Of a stretch of 39,632 nt of DNA, positions 1-10,600 are shown in pieces; within the stretch, counting starts at the first letter, position 1; each line of letters begins with the position of its first letter. Position numbers and translations under genes: made by a program. Source of the DNA: Dunaliella salina (lineage: Eukaryota; Chlorophyta; Chlorophyceae; Chlamydomonadales; Dunaliellaceae). The DNA is taken from assembly GCA_002284615.2 (NCBI GenBank), contig MU069509.1, positions 279,863 to 319,494 on the forward strand, in the 5' to 3' direction. A model generated the notes under the pieces. That model was not told the origin of the DNA. It ran no database searches and saw only the letters and a program-made list of their open reading frames with translations.

Positions 1-741
1 TGAGGACATGCTTTTGTGCGCATATGAGGACATGCTTTTGTGCGCATATGAGGACATGCTTTTGTGCGCATATGAGGATATGAGGACATGCTTTTGTGCG
101 CGCATGAGGACATGCTTTTGTGCGCATATGAGGACATGCTTCCGTGCGCGTATGAGGACATGCTCGTGCAAATATTAAGACATGCTTTTGTGCGCGTATG
201 AGGACATGCTTGTGTGCGTATGAGGACGTGCTTGTGCGCATATGAGGACATGCTTTTGTGCGCATATACGGACATGCTTTTGTGCACATATGAGCACATG
301 CTTTTGTGCGCATATGAGCACATGCTCGTGCGCATATGAGGAAATGCTTGTGCGCGTATGAGGACATGCTTACGTGCGCGTATGAGGACATGCTTTTGTG
401 CGCATTTGAGGACATGCTTTTGTGCGCATATGAGGACATGCTTTTGTGCGCATATAAGGACATGCTTTTGTGTGCATATGAGGACATGCTTTTGTGCGCA
501 TATGAGGACATGCTTGTGTGTATATGAGGACATGCTTTCGTGCGCATATGAGGACATGCTTACGTGCGCATATGAAGACATGCTTTTGTGCGCGTATGAG
601 GACATGCTTGTGTGCGTATGAGGACATGCTTTTGTGCGCGTATGAGGACATGCTTTTGTGCGTATATGGGCACCTACTTTTGTGCGCATATGAGGACATG
701 CTTTTGTGCACAAATGGGGACATGCTTGTGCGCGTATGGGC
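1..741. repeat. 24-bp minisatellite array
   Basis: Tandem array of a 24-bp unit (TATGAGGACATGC followed by TTTTGTGCGCA) with point variants and a few units of altered length. It begins at or before the window edge. Because 24 is a multiple of three and the unit lacks stop codons, several frames on both strands stay open; one frame reads an octapeptide close to CAYEDMLL over and over. The open frames are explained by the repeat itself and are not evidence of a gene. Confidence 0.95.
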
Positions 742-1629
742 CTGAGCCCCATACCCAAACTTCGCAATGTGGCTGCAGGCATTCATGTCTCCGCAGTGAT
801 GCCTCTGCCAACTCCCAGGACTTTATGCGAACCCTAAGTCTACAAAGTTACACAATCGGGTGGTGCCACCATCTTCAGCATGAAGTTCAAGCTCATGTCT
901 CAACCAATGAAAGCAGGCTGCCCAAGGTTTATTTCTTCAAAATCATGCGGTCCGAGCTAATTCAGGATGCCAGCATGCGCAGGACTGCACCAGAACCCAT
1001 ACTGTGGGAGCATCATTTATATTTCTTAAAGAACAAACCAATCTTTCAGTTTCAATGCGTAGCCCAGCAGTCATGCGTTTTGACTGAGCGGCTCCTTCCT
1101 TGTAAACCCGTAAATTTGTATACTGCAGGAGTACCTGTGGTAAACCTTTCGTCGGCTTGACAACTCAAAATGCTGCTTGCAATGGCACCCAAAAAAGCCG
1201 AGTCGATCCTTACCCAGTGCCACCAAGTGCCTCCTGTCCAAGGAAAATTACTGGAACAGAGAGAAAATATCAAAACAGAGAGAAATTGGAGCATTAGTGT
1301 TGAAGCAAAAAAAACTCCTAGCACCAATGCCTAATTTGTGGCCCTTGGCCTCATTTTCAATGATTCAAATGACTGGCACCCAAATGTTTTTGAACCCCAC
1401 CATCATCAGCTACACATTTATACAGGCAAGCGCACGTGTCCCCCTCCAAAACAGCACATCCTCTCACAGAACACATGCAGCAAAGCCCACCTTCAACACA
1501 TCTCTGCCAGTTGCTGAACATATCCAATGGTCTGCAGCCACCATGCCGCCCCCCAACTGTGTAGACAGCGCGCGCGGATGCCCCAAGTAATCTTTATTGA
1601 GCTCAGGCTCCGGTGGTGTTTGTGTGTTG
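742..1629. other. unassigned DNA, no gene recognised
   Basis: No coding region could be supported here. The stretch carries one copy of the dispersed hairpin element at about 1,062-1,110, listed separately. The open frame that runs out of the 24-bp array to 1,160 has no recognisable domain. Confidence 0.5.
1062..1110 (-). repeat. hairpin element (copy 1)
   Basis: On the minus strand this reads GGGTTTACAAGGAAGGAGCC then CTCAGTCAAAACGCATGACT, ending in GCTGGG. The CAGTC/GACTG arms (1,082-1,086 and 1,068-1,072) form a 5-bp stem around a 9-base loop. It is closely similar to the copy at 16,666-16,722, and the likeness extends about 50 bp further downstream of the hairpin into a T-rich stretch. 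No flanking direct repeat was seen for this copy. Confidence 0.65.
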
Positions 1630-2115
1630 TGTTCCTGAGTCTGGCCTGCGTACAGGCATGCAGGCACGTTGCTGAGCCTGGCCTGTGGACAGGCATGCAG
1701 GCATGCAGGCGTACAGGCATGCAGGCACACAGGTATGTTGCTGAGTCTGGCCTGCGTACAGACATGCAGGCATGCTGCTGAGCCTGGCCTGCGTACAGGC
1801 GTACAGGCATGCAGGCGCACAGGCATGCATGCGTACAGGCATGCAGGCAAGTTGCTGAGCCTGGCCTGCGTACAGGCTTACAGGCATGCAGGCATGCTGC
1901 TGAGCCTGGCCTGCGTACAGGCATGCAGGCATGCAGACATGCAGGCGCACAGGCATGCAGACAAGCAGGCATGTTGCTGAGTCTGGCCTGAGTGCAAGCA
2001 CGCAGGCATGCAGGCGTACAGGCATGCAGGCGTACAGGCATGCAGGCACGCAAGCATGCAGGCACACAGGCATGTTGCTGAGTCTGGCCTGAGTGCAAGC
2101 ATGCAGGCATGCATG
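1630..2115. repeat. minisatellite rich in GGCATGCAGGC
   Basis: Irregular tandem array built from GCTGAGCCTGGCCTGCGTAC and AGGCATGCAGGC-type subunits, repeated many times with length variation. Open frames on both strands encode Cys/Ala/His/Pro-rich low-complexity peptides that follow from the repeat. The alternating CATGC motifs are self-complementary, so single strands could form many small hairpins. Confidence 0.9.
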
Positions 2116-3229
2116 GTCAGCAAGTGAGCAAGCCATGGTTGTTAGACTTGGTTCCTTTGTGCATTCGTGATGCATCCTCCACACACGCCTGGATGTTTGA
2201 TGCTTGATTGGTCAATCCCTGCATTCTGAATTCACCCTCTGCCCACAATTCATACTTATGTACTTGCAAATCAAGTGCATTGCAGATGACGCTGCCTCCG
2301 ACCAAGCCTGCTTCCTCCCATGATCAATGGGTGAGATGTGGATGACGCCTCCATCAAAAGTTGCGCGCTCATGGCTTACTTAGTTTGCTAACCAGGTGAT
2401 AGTCAAGAATGGAGTATTGGACACTCTCCTTTGCATGCAGGTTTTGCATTGTAACCAAATTCCAAGCCCAGTCGGGAAGGAGCGTCCTCCAAAGCTTGGA
2501 TTGCAGGTGGCAATTAAAGAAATTTAAAAGCAGGAATAACACTCATGAGTGCTGCAAGCCTTCACTCCCATTCCCGAGCCTTTACTGCTTCCTCAGTGAA
2601 GCTGGACGCTTGCTAAACTAATGCGTGCTTGCAGACCATTTTTAATCTTGGAGAGAGTATTCTACCCACCAAAAACAAGGGCCTGAAGCCCAGACAGCCA
2701 CTGGCGGGGCCTCCGAAAAAATACTCCACCATCCTGCTGACTGTCCTGCCTTTGCCCTTGCCGTGTTTGAGCATCAAATTTGCATTCGTTCATTATCATT
2801 GTCCAGAATATTTTGGCTCATAATGTATGCACTGCCTCCCAATACATCATGTTCCTGTAGAATGAGGGCCATAGGATGATATGCTCAGGGTGCTCTGTGT
2901 GTAATGCCATACCCATGATGTAATCACCGATTCTATTGTCAGGTTTACCTGAGGGCCCTAGGATTCCGTGCTCAGGGTGCTCTGTGTGGAAAGCCACAGC
3001 CACAGCAATGAGGATTGCAAGGAAAACACCTGCGCAGTTGTCAACACATTCGTGGCAGTAAGGAGCACAAAGACAAAAACTGTCCAGAGTCAGCAATGAG
3101 GATCGAGAGGAGAGCTCTTGAGCAGCAAATGGAAATGGAAATCGGCAGCACCAAACAATGGAAACAATGGAAATTTGCAGCCATGCAACATCAGAACGAA
3201 CAGGTCGACACAGTACGGATGTACACAGC
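2116..3229. other. unassigned DNA with a local duplication
   Basis: No gene was recognised. A short segment containing GCTCAGGGTGCTCTGTGTG occurs twice, near 2,883 and near 2,971, each after a GGGCC-TAGGAT-type lead, so an ~85-bp stretch has been tandemly duplicated and has diverged. The rest has no clear structure. Confidence 0.5.
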
Positions 3230-3474
3230 AAAGATTGCTCAGATTGCACACAGTACAGATTGCTCACAGTACAGATTGCACACAGTACAGATTGCGCACA
3301 GTACAGATTGCTCAGATTGCACACGGTACAGATTGCACACAGTACAAATTGCACACAGTACAGATTGCACACAGTACAGATTGCTCAGATTGCACAGTAC
3401 AGATTGCACACAGTACAGGTTGCTCAGATTGCACACAGTACAGATTGCACACAGTACAGATTGCACAGATGTGT
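3230..3474. repeat. 16-bp minisatellite (CACACAGTACAGATTG)
   Basis: Tandem array of CACACAGTACAGATTG with variants that lose the CACA part (TGCTCAGATTG). About 15 units are visible. Open frames on both strands, for example repeats of a YRLHTVQIAHSTDC-like peptide, are by-products of the array. Confidence 0.95.
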
Positions 3475-5329
3475 GATGACACAGGGCAGGCATGCAGGCA
3501 TAAAGCTTGCAGGCTAGCACAGGCTCAGATGCATGACGAAACACAATTATCACACCCCTCAGGTACCTATGATGGCACATGATGACAACAAACAAACATA
3601 CTCATACTGGACACGATAGGCAATTAAACCAATTTGGAGCCAAGTGCAGAAGAAACAAGGAGCACAAAGGCAAGACTTGAGAGGTGGAAAAACGCAAACT
3701 AGGATAAGGATGTGCTTGCTCTCATCTTTTCCTTGCTTGCTTGGATTGCGCTGACTCTTGCTTGCTCTCATCTTTTCCTTGCTTGCTTGAAATGCGCTGA
3801 CTGGCAATTGCTGGCAGCACAGAAACAGGCCCATGCATGTTAGTGCACACTTCATTCACAGGTCATGGTGCTTGGTATTCAGGACGATGCACCTCGTATT
3901 ACAGGGTTTTCTGAAGTACAAACTATGTCACGCGTGCCTGTCTGGCCCCCATGATTGATAGCATTCTCCCATCCCCTACCCGTACCAGACACAGTGAATC
4001 GCCACTCCACACTTCAACAGACTGTCATTACCCGATAGAGTCTGTATGTATCCAAAACACTTGATCCAACAAGTTTGCAAGCTTGGTGCAGTGCCATCTG
4101 CAGCACCTAAGCTGTGCCTGATTGCAAGTGCAGAAAAAGACTTTCTCTGTGACTCACAGTGTGAGCTCGTGCTAGGGACATGCAGAGTGCAAACAGCTGG
4201 AAGAGTGCCTTTTACAGAAGTAAAGCAATTCTAGCCTCCTATTCTTGCAAGTATATTTCCTCCTACAAAGCAAGTTGCTGCATTGCCAATGGCCGGGAAG
4301 CAGGAGCAGGGCCATCTTGGAAAGGTGCATGTGTGCATGCAGGTATGCACAGCAATGAAGCGAGAATTCAGGACAGGGGAATCGCGCAGCATGAAAATTT
4401 TGCGCTTCAGTCTGCTTTTGCTACAAACAATCCAATCCCAGCAAGAGCATGCTTACTGGCTTGCTTGCTTGCTTGCTTGCTTGCGCGGCTGAAATGCTTC
4501 TACTTCTGTCATTGTCTGATGGCACTGCCGGTCTGGGTCTAAATGTGTTCAATTTTTTCACTTGAAGTAGCTCAGTCTATAATCAGTTTTCTTGCAGGGT
4601 AAGCTTGGCACTTACCGATACTAACACCAATACTAATTTTACGCCAATCCCGTCCTTGATAGCGCGTGACTGTCGTATTCCTGCAAGCATACACATTTGC
4701 ACAGCAGCCACGTTGTTAAAAGTTCATTACTTGACATCATGACATCATTGTGTATGTACAGGGCTTGTGCGTGTGCAGGGTTTGTGCATACACAGGGCAT
4801 GTGCGTGTGCTGGGAAAGACTCCCAAGCTAGCATGAAGTTAGCAACCTACGGGTGTATCAGGGCAGTTGCCTCCTGCCCCTCTCCTCTGTTAAATGTCAA
4901 TAACCCCGAACCAGGGGCTGCAGGCACAGCTCCACCTTTCTTGGGAACAGGCCCATCCACGTGGAAAGAATGGGTAGGATTCATGCCACCCGCTTCAAAT
5001 GCACAGATTTATCTGACTCAATATTATTCCTTTATTCAGAAAAATATATATTGGTTTAAACGGATGAATTTACGCTTACGAGTGAATTCACTTAGAAACG
5101 GACTTCCTTCCGCCGGAAGAAAACCAACTCCATTAATTTCCTGTCACAAAAAAAATTGAACTTCTTCATAGCTCCCACATGCGAATTTAGGGTGCCATCA
5201 TCCTGTCTCTCCGCAACGGATGAAGTCTTTCAACCAACGCAGGGTGAGTCTATTATGAGGCAAAAAAATTTATTTACAAAGCGCCACTTGACTAGCAAGT
5301 GAAGAGCTCATCAACAATTCGAAACATCA
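3475..5329. other. unassigned DNA, no gene recognised
   Basis: Nothing codes convincingly here. Small-scale structure includes a duplicated block containing GCTCTCATCTTTTCCTTGCT at about 3,719 and 3,760, and a (GCTT)n tract near 4,457-4,484. The remainder looks like unconstrained intergenic DNA. Confidence 0.45.
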
Positions 5330-5795
5330 AATAATTTTGATTGCCGAGAACAAAACGTTATTCAGCTCTTTCGACTTCCCCGTAAAAGATGGTGTTTGTG
5401 AGTGCTGCAGTGTGTGCGCAGGCGTCAACCCCCTTGTTGCCTGACATGCCAGAGTGGGCTTTGACTCTGCGGAAATGAAGAGGTTGTGGAAGTGTTTCAA
5501 TGTACTTGATATAGCTCGAAAGAGTTCTGCATGGAGGTAGTGCCTCAGCACATAGAAGCAAGGGTCTGCTGAAAAATCTGGGGGGAGGCAGGATGCACTA
5601 TCACAGGCTGCTCCAAGCCCTTGTTGGAATGTCACAAGATAATTTGCAAGTTCAGCTCAAGTGATTGTATTTGTAAGTCCATGGCCATCGGACTTTGGTT
5701 GCAGTTGCTTCGGCAAGGTGAGTGTTATTCCAGGTTTATTACCACCTAAACCAGCAATTGGTTGGGAGTCATGATTTCTGCACTGAATTAACTGC
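5330..5795 (-). pseudogene. decayed RNase H fragment of the retroelement family
   Basis: Read on the minus strand, this piece is collinear with the RNase H domain of the long element at 26,760-27,200. It shows HDSQPIAGLGGNKPG, then GHGLTNTIT, a stop where the relative has Arg, AELANYLVTFQQG, CDSASCL, HYLHAEL, and after a frameshift RRVKAHSGMSGNKGVDAC. The order AEL / DSASC / AHSG / DAC is the usual spacing of the RNase H catalytic blocks (Glu, Asp, His, Asp). At least one stop and one frameshift break it, so it is dead. No zinc-finger or nuclease part follows. Homology is by eye to the copy in this window. Confidence 0.75.
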
Positions 5796-6038
5796 CACAG
5801 TGACTGTGTAGGCGCCTGCTCTCAACCCCAGATTCTAGTTACGAAAATCTTGATCCAGAGTTCCTACGGTCCTGTGTGTTCTCTTAGACGGACTTATGAA
5901 CATCTCTTTTCTGATTTCCCCTCTGCTCACAGAATTCTTCAGGACGAGAAAGGCGCATTTTATTACACTCAGGCTAGTTCTGAGGATGTCTTTCGTTTCT
6001 TACTGGACCAAACTAATGAGACTTATCGTTTTATTTCT

Positions 6039-6223
6039 AATCTCATGGATATTTATTCTTGGATGGAACAGTTCATCAGGTCGAGCAGCCAAACAACCTG
6101 GCTGAAGGTCAAACCCAATTGTAACCTTGTAATCTCATGGATATTTATTCTTAGGATGGAACAGTTCATCAGGCCGAGCAGCCAAACAACCTGGCTGAAG
6201 GTCAAACCCAATTGTAACCTTGT
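6039..6223 (+). repeat. 92-bp tandem duplication
   Basis: Two nearly identical 92-bp units begin at 6,039 and 6,131, each starting AATCTCATGGATATTTATTC and ending CCCAATTGTAACCTTGT. The second unit has one extra base after TTCTT. The motif GGCCGAGCAGC...CTGGCTGAAGG within the units recurs in diverged form at about 29,035-29,100, so the duplicated block belongs to a dispersed repeat. The open frame at 5,850-6,272 crosses it but has no recognisable domain. Confidence 0.85.
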
Positions 6224-6894
<671 letters not shown>

Positions 6895-7207
6895 CACACA
6901 CTAACAGGTGCCAAGCCTTTCATCCAAGCATGTTCGTCCACACCAACTTACAAGCCAAATTTAGTCGGCCAAAGCTGGAAGTAAACTGAAAATACAAGCT
7001 ATTTAAGTATTCACCTTCCAATGGAGCAGCTCTATTTATTTCTCTCTTCACACAATGCACACACATACACATCAGGTAATATGCTATTGTGTGCAAGATT
7101 CTAAGCAGGCGCGTGAAAGGTTTGAATTCTTTCAAGCAGCAGCACCCTCCTTCCAAGCTGCTAAGGCATGGCCGCCGCGTTAGTGCGCGACTTTTCACAC
7201 ACATCCA

Positions 7208-7272
7208 GGTTACAGGCACTTGTTCTCCTTCAGCTAAGCTGCCCCCGCAAGCAGGTACGGCTATGTAACCCT
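7208..7272. repeat. GGTTACA-ended 65-bp repeat (copy 1)
   Basis: A 65-bp unit that begins GGTTACAGGCAC and ends CTATGTAACC, so its ends are inverted repeats (GGTTACA/TGTAACC). The interior holds AGCTAAGCTGCCCCC and CAGGTACGGCT. Two relatives of the same length lie at 11,996-12,059 and 38,610-38,674. This copy sits just after the stop codon of the transporter gene, probably in its 3' untranslated region. Size and ends resemble a very small MITE. Confidence 0.7.
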
Positions 7273-7288
7273 CTAACCCTTCCTTTCC

Positions 7289-7681
7289 TTACACACATCC
7301 CCTGCACCGCCGAGACGCAGGTTGCTGGAGCGAGGATTGCCTTTCAATTAAGACTTCGGCCGTTCCAGGCTTCCAGCAACACTCAGGCTCAGGCTTTGGT
7401 GCGTCTTCGACACTGAGCACCTTCTGTGCAGCATCTTCGACCAGCATGGGGATGCGACCATAGATGGTGGCATAGCTGGTTGCAATCATCAGCATGGTAG
7501 CCACAATGTTTCCAAGCGACACAGCAACGATGCCATCAGCCACAAACTGGCCTGCTGTGATGTTGGCCCCGTAGAAGGTCCCCATGGGGTACACGAACAT
7601 GTTGGCTGTCGAGTTCTCCAGGCCAAGGGCTCCGAAAAAGGAGGTGGGCATGAGAACCCCTATAGCCTTTCCAGTCAAATC
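7289..7681 (-). CDS. FNT transporter, last exon
   Basis: Begins after a TTTACAG acceptor (7,682-7,684) in phase 0 with DLTGKAIGVLMPTSF, continues GALGLENSTANMFVYPMG, then ANITAGQFVADGIVAVSLGN and MLMIATSYATIYGR, the fifth and sixth membrane segments of the family. A hydrophilic tail of about 45 residues with a Cys-rich end closes at a stop at 7,289-7,291. The Asn that replaces the family's central His is encoded at 7,613-7,615. The tail could be shortened by a further splice that I cannot see. Confidence 0.85.
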   Translation of the reverse strand, partial: DLTGKAIGVLMPTSFFGALGLENSTANMFVYPMGTFYGANITAGQFVADGIVAVSLGNIVATMLMIATSYATIYGRIPMLVEDAAQKVLSVEDAPKPEPECCWKPGTAEVLIERQSSLQQPASRRCRGCV

Positions 7682-10600
7682 CTGTAAACGCACACCATTG
7701 CATGCAGCAGGTCAAAAAGATTTGAGGACATCTCTTGATCGCGGTGTAATGCACCACCGAGCTCAAATTTTCTTGCCAAGAGAATGATGTCTGCTTCACC
7801 ATTGCAACTCACACTCTTCCCGAAATGATTATTGCAGACCCAGGCATTCTTTTGGAGCATCTACACAACATCTAGTTCTTCCTTGTGCAAGATCTTCCAA
7901 GACCTACTTTCTTTCCTTTTAGCTCTGCTCTGAGGGGAGCATGCCCGAATCCTTTCTGGCATGCATTTTTTTGATAACATGTTTTTCTTGGCGCATGTGG
8001 GCCACACCTTGGCCATGATGACCATGCCATACACATACTTTTGCAGCGCACCTGGGCAGCATTTCCTTGCCACACTGCGAGGCCAATCAGCCACATACCC
8101 AGGATGCTTTTGACAAAAATCCTGCCAAAACCAGCAGACACCTGGATGCAAGGCATGGTAAGTGGCAAGGGGGTTGATGACAATGGCTTTGGCATCCTGA
8201 CAGCGGGCCAGGGACAGGGCTTGGGCTGGCGCCTGCAAATGCTGAACGAACGACAAAAAATCAATGAAAAAAATTGAACGATAAAAATGAATGACGTGAT
8301 TAAAATGAATGAATGAATGATGATGATTCAAGAATTTGACCACCAGAGACGTGGAGCATTGCACAGGCAAGGCGTCCAGAGCTAATAAGTTGTAGCATCC
8401 TGGCAACGTGAAATCTCGATGGCTCGTCCATTGCTGAAAGCACTCCAAACTATATATATTGTCAATTCCGGAGCAACGCAAAGCGCCCAGCAAGCGTTGA
8501 AAGATGTTGCTGAGTCAAAGAATGCCTGATAAGAAATGGTGTTCAGGAGCATGGAGCCAGCAATCTACTTGCGTTGACTTCCAATCTTGGAATCCAACCT
8601 CAAGTCACCTTCGAGCAAATATTCTTGTCCACTTCCAAGAAACCAATCTAACCTTCAGTCACTTCTTGCGTTGACTTCCAAGAATCCAACCTTGCGTCAC
8701 ATTTCATATGCGTCCAGCCATGCCAGAGACCTCCTTAAATGTAAGATATCTTTCCCAGATCAGATCACCAACCATCAACCACCACCTTGGCTTAGGCTTT
8801 GGGCGAGACTGGATCAGCCAGTCATTAGGGGGATCAAAGCCTTCCGAGCTCATGTATTTTTGTGTGACACCTCACAAAGATGAGAAGCAAAGGTCCATTG
8901 CAATACTGCATCCCACACATTTGGCTGCTTTAACTCTAAAAATGAGGAAGCAAAAGTGCAAGGAGTGCAAACAAACTTGAACTCATAGCAAGCCTGTTGG
9001 CTGCAATTAGTCTCCCCACCTTTTCTTTAACAAATAAAAGCAAGTGCGACCAGGCTTCCCCCTCCCTCAAAGACCAAGCTTGCTATGGAAGTCATGTGCT
9101 GCTGGAGGCAAGCCACTGCAAGGCTGCACGAAAACCCCTCACTTTTCTTCGACCAAGCAGAGCCAATTGGGTGCAAAGCAGCAAGCAGACCCTTCACCTT
9201 TTCTTCAACAGAGAAGAGCAGGTGCCACCAGACCTCCCCCTCAAACAGCAAGCTTGCTTTGAAAGCTTTCCGCTGCTGGAGGCAAGTCAGTTGGGCGCAA
9301 GGCAACAAGCAGTCCCCGCACCTTTTCCTCGACCAAGAAGCGCACATGCCGGGAGTCCTCCCCCTCAAAGATCCCGCTCGCTATGAAAAGTCCACACTGC
9401 ATAAAATTTATTGTGCTATGTACACTTCAATACCCTGAATTGGATATGCATGTCCATCATGGTGACCAGCACCGCAAGATTGATACGAGGCACGATGTGT
9501 AAAGTTGGAAGATCAATGCACATTTGGTATGAAAGAGTGAGCCACATGCCAGAGCTAGGCTGAATGCAATGCAAAAATTTGCACCGTAGCTTCAAAGCAG
9601 GAATCAACTCTGTGGCAAAAATAAGCTTTTGTAACTCCCAAGGAGCAAAGGCCTGGGACCTCCACCATCCTGCTCCATGGCTGCATGGAAAGGGTAAGCA
9701 TGTACTCCACTAGAGAAATGTGAGCGCTCATATGCATAACCACAGCAGGGAAGGGCTGGAGAATAGGTACAAAACTAGATTTGGACACAAAAGGCAACAA
9801 TGGAAAATTCTTTTGGCAGCATCAGTGCATGGCAACATGAGAGGGTTGGCCAAAGTCATGGCAAGGCAACGTCATGGCATGGCATGGCAAGGCGACGTCA
9901 TGGCATGGCAACGTCATGGCATGGCAACGTCGTGGCATGGCAACGTCATGGCATGGCAACGTCATGGCATGGCAACGTCATGGCATGGCAACGTCGTGGC
10001 ATGGCAACGTCATGGCATGGCAACGTCGTGGCATGGCAACGTCATGGCATGGCATGTCAAGGCAAAACCAAGTCATGGCAAGGCAAAACCAAGTCATGGC
10101 AAGGCAACGTCATGGCATGGCATGGCAAGGCGACGTCATGGCATGGCAACGTCATGGCATGGCGACGTCATGGCATGGCATGGCAAGGCAAAACCAAGTC
10201 ATGGCAAGGCAAAACCAAGTCATGGCAAGGCCAAACGAAGTCATGGCAGGGGAAGGTTGGCCAGAGTCATGGCAAGGCAAACCCTTGCCGGTTGTAATTG
10301 CAGCGCAGGGGGTCAAGTTTTAGTATCCCTTCCTTTTATTTGTTCCAAACCCCCAACAAAATAGATCACTTATTTCACGGAAGGCCGCATCCTCTCCATT
10401 CCGAATAGCATACGTCTCTTCAACATTGGCATCCTTGCACCTTGGTTTGGCACAAGAAGTTAGATGTAAACTGGGCTGGCAGCAATTACCTCGTCAAAAA
10501 TGAGGGACCCATCGCTTTGCTGATGCATCACAGCCCCTTGGCTGCCCTTGGAGACAGGCTGCTTTGCACATACATCGCAAGGCGCTTGACTGAAGGCCAA

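Noticed and set aside
3230..3474. CRISPR-like array
   Set aside because: The units are contiguous 16-bp tandem repeats without unique spacers, in eukaryotic DNA.
9720..10364. Three plus-strand frames rich in MAWQ / HGKA repeats as a repetitive protein
   Set aside because: A 16/21-bp minisatellite explains them, and they lie in an intron on the opposite strand.
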